NCBI GenBank assembly: GCA_018400545.1
Contig: JAGYLT010000070.1
Span: 1-9,862 of the forward strand
Reading direction: 5' to 3'
Source: Bacteroidales bacterium
GTDB taxonomy: Bacteria; Bacteroidota; Bacteroidia; Bacteroidales; 4484-276
DNA length: 9,862 nt
In this document: positions 5,759-9,862 of the stretch, piece by piece
Position numbering within the stretch: position 1 is the stretch's first letter
Layout of the letters: each line of letters begins with the position of its first letter
Made by a program: the position numbers and the translations under genes
The notes under the pieces: model-generated
What the model was told of the DNA's origin: nothing
Seen by the model: the letters and a program-made list of their open reading frames with translations, nothing else
The model's database searches: none

Positions 5759-6643
5759 TTAATCTGCAATCACTGCGCTGCTCACATTCATTTTGATCCA
5801 CTTTTTAAACAGTCCCTGCAACACAGTTCCGGGACCAACTTCCACCACAGTCTTTGCGCCATCGGCAATCATATTTTTCATGATCTGGGTCCAGCGCACC
5901 GGAGCGGTTAATTGTGCGATCAGGTTCGATTTAATAATCTCCGGATCATTTACCGGCTGTGCAGTCACGTTCTGGTAAATCGGGCAGATGCCTCTGCTGA
6001 ATCTGGTGGATTCGATGGCCTTTGCCAGTTCGAGCCTGGCCGGCTCCATCAATGGTGAATGAAAAGCGCCGCCAACCTTTAACGGCAGGGCACGTTTTGC
6101 GCCGGCGTCCTTCAGTTTCGAACAGGCAATGTCAATGCCTGACATCGATCCCGAAATAACCACTTGCCCGGGGCTGTTATAGTTTGCCGGAACAACCACA
6201 TCGCTAATTTCCTTCAGCGTTTTTTCAACCACGCCATCTTCCAGTCCAAGGATTGCAGCCATAGTAGAAGGCTCCATTTCGCAGGCCTTTTGCATGGCTA
6301 TGGCACGCTTCGAAACAAGCTTTAATCCGTCTTCAAAAGTCAGACATTTATTGGCTACCAGCGCCGAAAATTCGCCAAGCGAGTGGCCGGCAACCATATC
6401 GGGCTGAAAACTATCTCTGAGCATTCTGGCCAGAATAACCGAATGCAGAAAAATGGCGGGTTGGGTAACTTTGGTTTGTTTCAGGTCGTCATCAGTGCCT
6501 TCAAACATCAGGTCGGTAATCTTGAATCCCAGTATTTTGTTGGCACTTTTAAAAAGTTCTTTGGCAGCAGAATACTTCTCGTAAAGGTCATTGCCCATCC
6601 CTACAAACTGAGCACCCTGCCCGGGGAACACATATGCTTTCAT
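5759..6643 (-). CDS. fabD: Malonyl-CoA:ACP transacylase FabD
   Basis: A 294-residue cytosolic enzyme that moves malonyl from CoA to acyl carrier protein, giving the extender unit of fatty acid synthesis. The start YVFPGQGAQFVGMG (4-17) and the nucleophile motif GHSLGEFSAL (86-95; Ser88) are intact. Arg113 in SKRAIAMQ should bind the malonyl carboxylate. The ferredoxin-like insert has NYNSPGQVVISG (154-165), and the catalytic His195 lies in GGAFHSPLM (191-199). The C-terminal VEVGPGTVLQGL (267-278) is also standard. Length matches the family (about 290-310). It is the second gene of a minus-strand operon, 11 bases after the Bax-inhibitor-1 gene, and not next to fabH/fabG/acpP in this window. 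It ends at the shared hairpin at 5702-5733. Confidence 0.96.
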   Translation of the reverse strand: MKAYVFPGQGAQFVGMGNDLYEKYSAAKELFKSANKILGFKITDLMFEGTDDDLKQTKVTQPAIFLHSVILARMLRDSFQPDMVAGHSLGEFSALVANKCLTFEDGLKLVSKRAIAMQKACEMEPSTMAAILGLEDGVVEKTLKEISDVVVPANYNSPGQVVISGSMSGIDIACSKLKDAGAKRALPLKVGGAFHSPLMEPARLELAKAIESTRFSRGICPIYQNVTAQPVNDPEIIKSNLIAQLTAPVRWTQIMKNMIADGAKTVVEVGPGTVLQGLFKKWIKMNVSSAVIAD

Positions 6644-6654
6644 AAGTTGTTGTT

Positions 6655-7383
6655 TTATCGTCGGTTTCCTAAAAAACGCAGCAAAAATAGAAATAAATTA
6701 ATGAAGTCGAGGTAAAGGGTTAAAGCCCCCATAATGGTTAGCTTGCGCCCTGCTTCACTGGCCCCTTCCACTGAACTGCCGATTCTTTTCAGCTTTTGTA
6801 CATCATAAGCAGTGAGGCCGGTAAAGATCAATACACCCAAAAAGCTGATCACATAATCCAGCGTTGATGATCCCAAAAACATGTTGACCACACTGGCTAT
6901 GATGATGCCGATGAGGCCCATCAGCAAAATGGAGCCGAATTTTGTAAGGTCGGTTTTTGTGGTGTAGCCCAGCAGTGCCATTGCCCCAAACATACCGGCG
7001 GTTATTACAAACGTCATGGCGATGGAGCCCAGTTCGTAAACCAGGAAGATGAAACTCAGGCTCATGCCCATCAGGATGGAGTAAACCACAAACATAATCA
7101 CCAATGCTGAAGATGAAAGTTTCTGATATCCAAAACTCATGAGCAGCACAAAGCCTAATGGTGCAAACATAACTATCCATCCGAGGGTGGTCATGCCGGT
7201 TTCGCTTACCAGGAGTGCCATCAGGGAGGCGTTGCCGGCAAAAATCCAGGAAGTGCCGGCTGTTGCCAGCAAGCCCAGAAACATCCAGCCAAAAACATTG
7301 GTGAGAAATGTTTTGCTCAGGGTAAGGCTGTCCACCTTCCTGAAACTGCCTTCATAGGTGTTTTGACTATTTTGAGAGAACAT
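6655..7383 (-). CDS. Bax inhibitor-1 (BI-1/YccA/YetJ) family membrane protein
   Basis: A 242-residue inner-membrane protein with seven hydrophobic segments, roughly residues 28-50, 66-84, 92-114, 119-139, 150-171, 176-192 and 216-236. Family marks are GYTTKTDLTKFG (139-150), FTGLTAYDVQKLK (187-199) and the C-terminal ALTLYLDFINLFLFLLR (220-236). Asp194 and Asp226 occupy the positions of the two aspartates that gate the calcium leak in Bacillus YetJ. The role in bacteria is uncertain: members have been described as pH-sensitive calcium leak channels or as FtsH-associated proteins (YccA). It is the first gene of the operon with fabD, from a promoter near 7422-7429. The start is ATG at 7383. Confidence 0.92.
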   Translation of the reverse strand: MFSQNSQNTYEGSFRKVDSLTLSKTFLTNVFGWMFLGLLATAGTSWIFAGNASLMALLVSETGMTTLGWIVMFAPLGFVLLMSFGYQKLSSSALVIMFVVYSILMGMSLSFIFLVYELGSIAMTFVITAGMFGAMALLGYTTKTDLTKFGSILLMGLIGIIIASVVNMFLGSSTLDYVISFLGVLIFTGLTAYDVQKLKRIGSSVEGASEAGRKLTIMGALTLYLDFINLFLFLLRFLGNRR

Positions 7384-7421
7384 AATGTATTAATTATTAA
7401 AATTTTATCTAAAAAAGTTTG

Positions 7422-7429
7422 CAAAGATA
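7422..7429 (-). promoter_or_regulatory. -7 promoter element for the Bax-inhibitor/fabD operon
   Basis: The minus strand reads TATCTTTG, a full TAnnTTTG match, 38 bases before the ATG at 7383. The expected TTG 19 bases upstream is only TTC. The leader would be about 30 bases and AT-rich. Confidence 0.5.
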
Positions 7430-7530
7430 CCTGATTTTGAAAAAGGGAGAAGGTATTTAAAGTTTTTATGGATTGTCAATTTTTTACCAAGCTAAACGTT
7501 CTTGCAAGTAAAATATTTAAATCGCGACCT

Positions 7531-8388
7531 ATGAAAAATGTATTTCCGGTATTTTTAATTTTTTTGTTGATAGCTGTATCCTGCAATAATTCTGAGGTTG
7601 AGCAGCTTAAACAGGAGAATGAACAACTGAAAAAGGAGCTTGATCAGCGTGAGGAGGACGTGAATAATTTCATGCAGGTTTTTAACGAAATTGAAGAAAA
7701 CCTGGCGCAGGTCAGGATGAAGGAAAAGCTGATTGTTAAAAATTCGGCTTCCGGTGAAAATGGTGACCGGGTTGCATCTGTGAAGAGCGACATTAGAGCC
7801 ATTGATGATCTGATGCAGAAAAACAGGGAAAACCTCCAAAACCTCAGCCTGAAATTAAAATCTTCCAAAGGGGAAAATAATCAGCTTAAGCGAATGATTG
7901 ATAATTTTGAGTTGATGATCAAGGATAAAGATCGTGAAATCATGGAGTTGGTAGGCCAGTTAGAAAGCCTCAACTTTGAAGTTCAGGATTTGTATTCCTC
8001 CATTTCAGATTTGAAAATTGAAAACCTGGAGCAAAGCCGGATGATCGACCTTCAGGAAAAAGAATTGAATACAGCGTGGTACATCATTGGATCGAAAAAG
8101 GAACTGAAAGAGAAAGGCGTAATTGACAAAGAAGGCGGTATTCTTGGTATTGGTGCTGTAAAAACCCTGGATTCAGATGTTGATCTGAGTTTGTTTACCG
8201 AGATCGACACCCGCGAAAAAACCACTTTCCCGATTGATGGCAAAAAAGTTTCGCTGGTGACAACCCATCCTGCCGATGCCTACCTGATGCGGAAAGGAGA
8301 GGATGACAAGCGGTATGTGAGCTTTGAAATTACCCGCACTGAAGATTTCTGGCGAAATTCAAAATACATGGTTTTGGTGGTGGATTAA
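7531..8388 (+). CDS. Coiled-coil lipoprotein with conserved C-terminal domain
   Basis: A 285-residue predicted lipoprotein. I chose the ATG at 7531 over the upstream in-frame ATG at 7468 because it places a signal peptide at the N terminus: MKN, hydrophobic residues 4-15, and the lipobox-like IAVSC with Cys18 as the lipidated residue. Residues 21-68 and about 85-180 are heptad-rich (VEQLKQENEQLKKEL, NLSLKLK, NQLKRMIDNFELMIKDKDREI) and should form long coiled coils. From about 180 a globular domain begins with NTAWYIIGSKKELKEKGVI, continues through LFTEID (221-226) and VTTHPADAYLM (243-253), and ends in FWRNSKYMVLVV (273-284). This architecture is widespread in Bacteroidetes; some relatives are labelled Cbp1-type collagen-binding adhesins, a name I cannot verify here. 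It lies 17 bases before the antitoxin-like gene. Confidence 0.8.
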   Translation: MKNVFPVFLIFLLIAVSCNNSEVEQLKQENEQLKKELDQREEDVNNFMQVFNEIEENLAQVRMKEKLIVKNSASGENGDRVASVKSDIRAIDDLMQKNRENLQNLSLKLKSSKGENNQLKRMIDNFELMIKDKDREIMELVGQLESLNFEVQDLYSSISDLKIENLEQSRMIDLQEKELNTAWYIIGSKKELKEKGVIDKEGGILGIGAVKTLDSDVDLSLFTEIDTREKTTFPIDGKKVSLVTTHPADAYLMRKGEDDKRYVSFEITRTEDFWRNSKYMVLVVD

Positions 8389-8404
8389 TTTGTAATTTTA
8401 CAAA
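8389..8404. promoter_or_regulatory. Perfect 7-2-7 palindrome abutting the antitoxin start (candidate operator)
   Basis: TTTGTAA-TT-TTACAAA (8389-8404) is a perfect inverted repeat beginning one base after the lipoprotein stop and ending one base before the ATG at 8406. Antitoxins commonly repress their own operon through such sites, so autoregulation is inferred. There is no T-run, so it is not a terminator. Confidence 0.5.
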
Positions 8405-8405
8405 A

Positions 8406-8630
8406 ATGCGAATTATGCTAGCAATAAACGGTATTTACGACGGCGAAAATATAAAACCAATTGACGACATTCCATTCAAGAAAAAAGCAAGAGTAATAAT
8501 TACATTCGTTGAGGAAATTGTTGATGAGGAGACCGAAATTAGAAATATGGTGGCAGAACCAAATGGTTTTGATTTTTGGAGGAATGAAAAAGAAGATCTA
8601 TATCAAGATTATTTGAAGGAGAAAATATGA
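8406..8630 (+). CDS. Antitoxin-like protein, probably orphaned from a PemK/MazF-type toxin
   Basis: A 74-residue acidic protein. Its start, AINGIYDGENIKPIDDIPFKKKARVIITFVEE (6-37), follows the 'ixGxYxxGxIxLxxxxPfxkkxxVivtFxEe' pattern of small antitoxin-like proteins. Its tail FDFWRNEKEDLYQDYL (55-70) resembles the acidic, aromatic C-terminal segment with which such antitoxins bind a toxin. The stop overlaps the start of the next frame (ATGA, 8627-8630), the usual antitoxin-toxin arrangement. That next frame is broken, so the protein probably has no toxin partner at this locus. A palindrome directly upstream may be its operator. The gene is AT-rich relative to neighbours. In-frame ATG at 8415 is an alternative start. 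Family membership is recognised by pattern, not by a search. Confidence 0.65.
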   Translation: MRIMLAINGIYDGENIKPIDDIPFKKKARVIITFVEEIVDEETEIRNMVAEPNGFDFWRNEKEDLYQDYLKEKI

Positions 8631-8683
8631 ATACAGGAGATATAGTATTGTTTAATGCAGTCTCGACCCAATCAAATGAATAA
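8627..8683 (+). pseudogene. Truncated PemK/MazF-like toxin start (18 codons)
   Basis: The frame starts at the ATGA overlap and reads MNTGDIVLF, which closely fits the 'MNxGDIVLI(P)FPFTD' beginning of PemK/MazF-type endoribonuclease toxins. It then becomes NAVSTQSNE and stops at 8681-8683. Resemblance is lost at codon 9-10 (about 8651-8656), exactly where the stop codon of the converging folE lies (8652-8654). From there the plus strand is simply the complement of folE. The remaining toxin of about 100 residues is missing, so the locus looks like a deletion or recombination junction. The family call rests on eight or nine residues and is therefore tentative. Confidence 0.45.
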
Positions 8684-9314
8684 ACTCTGCACGGGTTTTG
8701 TCGCTCAAAAAGGCTCCCGTAAAATCGGATGTGGTGGTTACTGAATTTTGTTTCTGAATGCCACGCATCGACATGCACATGTGCTGCGCTTCAATTACAA
8801 CTGCAACGCCCATTGGATCGAGTGTATCCTGTATGGCATCTTTAATCTGTGTTGTGAGCCTTTCCTGCACCTGCAACCTTCTGGCAAAAGCATCAACCAC
8901 GCGCGGAAGTTTGCTCAGGCCAACAATTCGCCCGTTTGGAATATAGGCAACATGCGCTTTACCAAAAAACGGGATCATGTGATGCTCGCACATCGAATAG
9001 AGCTCAATGTCCTTTACCAGCACCATCTGGCGGTAATCTTCTTCAAACATGGCTGATTTCAGGATTTCCTTCGGGTCAAGATCATAGCCGTGGGTGAGAA
9101 ACTGCAAAGCCTTCGCAACCCGTTCAGGTGTTTTTAGCAATCCTTCCCTGTCAGGGTCTTCCCCAATCAATTTTAAAATCTCATAATAATGATAACCAAT
9201 TTTATCGATTGTTTTGGGATTGTAAAGATCCATCTTTTCATATCCGTCCATCTCATTTTCACGGGCCATTTGCAGACGGAAGTCCTTATTTGTGTCTGTC
9301 TCAAAAGTTTGCAT
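8652..9314 (-). CDS. folE: GTP cyclohydrolase I (type IA)
   Basis: A 220-residue cytosolic enzyme converting GTP to 7,8-dihydroneopterin triphosphate, the entry to tetrahydrofolate and, via QueD, queuosine. Zinc ligands Cys109 and His112 are in [19 protein letters not shown] (106-124), and Cys180 is in [11 protein letters not shown] (175-185). The catalytic region also includes [11 protein letters not shown] (59-69), [20 protein letters not shown] (132-151) and [12 protein letters not shown] (191-202). Length matches E. coli FolE (222), and the C terminus [10 protein letters not shown] is normal, so the gene is intact despite the odd junction beyond its stop. No terminator follows it: transcription would run antisense into the truncated toxin and antitoxin. 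A sequence resembling the -7 element (ATACTTTG, minus strand, about 20-30 bases before the ATG) is one base off consensus. Confidence 0.97.
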   Translation of the reverse strand: MQTFETDTNKDFRLQMARENEMDGYEKMDLYNPKTIDKIGYHYYEILKLIGEDPDREGLLKTPERVAKALQFLTHGYDLDPKEILKSAMFEEDYRQMVLVKDIELYSMCEHHMIPFFGKAHVAYIPNGRIVGLSKLPRVVDAFARRLQVQERLTTQIKDAIQDTLDPMGVAVVIEAQHMCMSMRGIQKQNSVTTTSDFTGAFLSDKTRAEFIHLIGSRLH

Positions 9315-9393
9315 GTTTTCTGTTTTCGTTGTCTGTCAAAGTATCTAACAGAATCAAATTGAATAAGTTTATCTGTTTTCCTTTATTTATAAC

Positions 9394-9408
9394 CGTTTCC
9401 ATGAAACG
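9394..9408. promoter_or_regulatory. Perfect 6-3-6 inverted repeat upstream of folE
   Basis: CGTTTC-CAT-GAAACG lies 80-94 bases upstream of the folE start, in the intergenic stretch 9315-9542. It has no T-run and could be an operator. No known folE regulator motif (for example a tetrahydrofolate riboswitch) is recognisable around it. Confidence 0.35.
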
Positions 9409-9486
9409 AATCCGGCAAAATTAATAAATGTAATGAATATCAATGTTTTTAATATTTGACAGTTACCTGGATGGTGTATATATAAA

Positions 9487-9519
9487 GTCAAAACCCCTCA
9501 CAAAGGAGGGGGTTTTGAC
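9487..9519. terminator. Hairpin terminator of the type IX-secreted protein gene
   Basis: GTCAAAACCCC (9487-9497) pairs perfectly with GGGGTTTTGAC (9509-9519) around an 11-base loop that may add further pairs. On the minus strand it lies 24 bases after the stop of the gene ending at 9543 and upstream of folE, so it most likely separates the two. There is only a short T-run within the stem. Confidence 0.7.
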
Positions 9520-9542
9520 AATAGAAAATCAAATGAAGGTTA

Positions 9543-9862
9543 TTATTTGATTACTTGTATCTTGCGTGTTACCACCGAAGTTCCGGCATTGATGCTCATG
9601 ATATAAATACCTTCCGGCAGATCACGAACATTAATGGTTTCGCGGTGGGCAGCATTTTTACTCAGGTTATTAATTTCTTTTGAAATCATGGTTGAACCCA
9701 GTATATTCAGTACCTCGAGGGTAACGTCATTATCTTGTTTTACAGCAAAGTCAACATTAATTGTTTCAACTGCCGGATTCGGATATACTGATAATGATGT
9801 TACATCGATGATATCATCAATTCCGGTTGTGTTGGTAAGTGGTACCAGTTCACCACCATCAG
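9543..9862 (-). CDS. C-terminal part of a secreted protein with a type IX secretion (Por) sorting domain
   Basis: An open frame runs from the window edge to a TAA at 9545-9543, giving 105 C-terminal residues. It shows the type A sorting-domain order: LSVYPNPA (the YPNP signature), then INVDF, VTLEVLNILG, a polar link, LPEGIYIMSI (the L-P-x-G-x-Y motif) and the basic ending VVTRKIQVIK. The Bacteroidetes type IX system recognises this domain after Sec export and carries the protein across the outer membrane, normally removing the domain. An acidic-aliphatic linker (TNTTGIDDIID) precedes it. The functional part of the protein lies outside the window, so its activity cannot be stated. The hairpin at 9487-9519 ends its transcript. 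Confidence 0.9.
   Translation of the reverse strand, partial: DGGELVPLTNTTGIDDIIDVTSLSVYPNPAVETINVDFAVKQDNDVTLEVLNILGSTMISKEINNLSKNAAHRETINVRDLPEGIYIMSINAGTSVVTRKIQVIK

Noticed and set aside
7468..7530. Longer lipoprotein start at ATG 7468
   Set aside because: It would place 21 polar, non-conserved residues before the signal peptide; the ATG at 7531 gives a proper lipoprotein signal.
8385..8392. TTAATTTG as a promoter for the antitoxin-like gene
   Set aside because: The second base departs from TAnnTTTG, and no correctly spaced upstream element is present. The gene may be read from the lipoprotein transcript.

Overview
The window looks like a chromosomal segment of a Bacteroidetes (Bacteroidota) bacterium. 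The evidence is several TAnnTTTG-type -7 promoter elements, almost no Shine-Dalgarno sequences, a C-terminal type IX secretion sorting domain, a Bacteroidetes-style coiled-coil lipoprotein, and a KDO transferase showing a Gram-negative envelope. I cannot name a genus. Most of the window is housekeeping and cell-envelope DNA, with two small accessory-type inserts. No rRNA, tRNA, CRISPR array, transposase or origin was seen. No gene-free stretch exceeds 300 bases.

Left end (1-1804, minus strand): an operon for a diacetylated amino-sugar uronate. A WbpE/WlbC-type PLP aminotransferase (1730-600) is followed 8 bases later by a WbpD/WlbB-type hexapeptide acyltransferase (591-10). A third gene appears to start right at the window edge. 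A good Bacteroidetes promoter (1804-1775) drives it. Two near-identical 16-base inverted repeats lie on either side of this promoter.

Envelope block (1925-4981, plus strand): a predicted outer-membrane beta-barrel protein of unknown role, then a 206-base intergenic stretch with an 8-base tandem repeat, then waaA (KDO transferase, TTG start), then a CpsB/YwqE-type PHP-family tyrosine phosphatase. With the amino-sugar genes, these concern surface polysaccharide or lipopolysaccharide.

Accessory module 1 (5043-5703, plus strand): an AT-rich two-gene unit, a 65-residue protein overlapping by 11 bases a 157-residue MNT/AbiEii-like nucleotidyltransferase. It has its own promoter almost on top of the start codon and ends in a hairpin terminator shared with the converging fabD. 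It resembles a toxin-antitoxin pair.

Core block (5759-8388): fabD and a Bax-inhibitor-1 family membrane protein form a minus-strand operon. A coiled-coil lipoprotein of a family widespread in Bacteroidetes is transcribed divergently.

Accessory module 2 (8389-8683): a 74-residue antitoxin-like gene has a 16-base palindrome just before its start and a 4-base ATGA overlap with a PemK/MazF-like start. That second frame loses resemblance after about nine codons, exactly where the converging folE stop codon lies. This looks like a toxin-antitoxin locus whose toxin was deleted.

Right end (8652-9862, minus strand): folE (GTP cyclohydrolase I), a 228-base intergenic region with an inverted repeat and a strong hairpin terminator, and the C-terminal end of a type IX-secreted protein running off the window.
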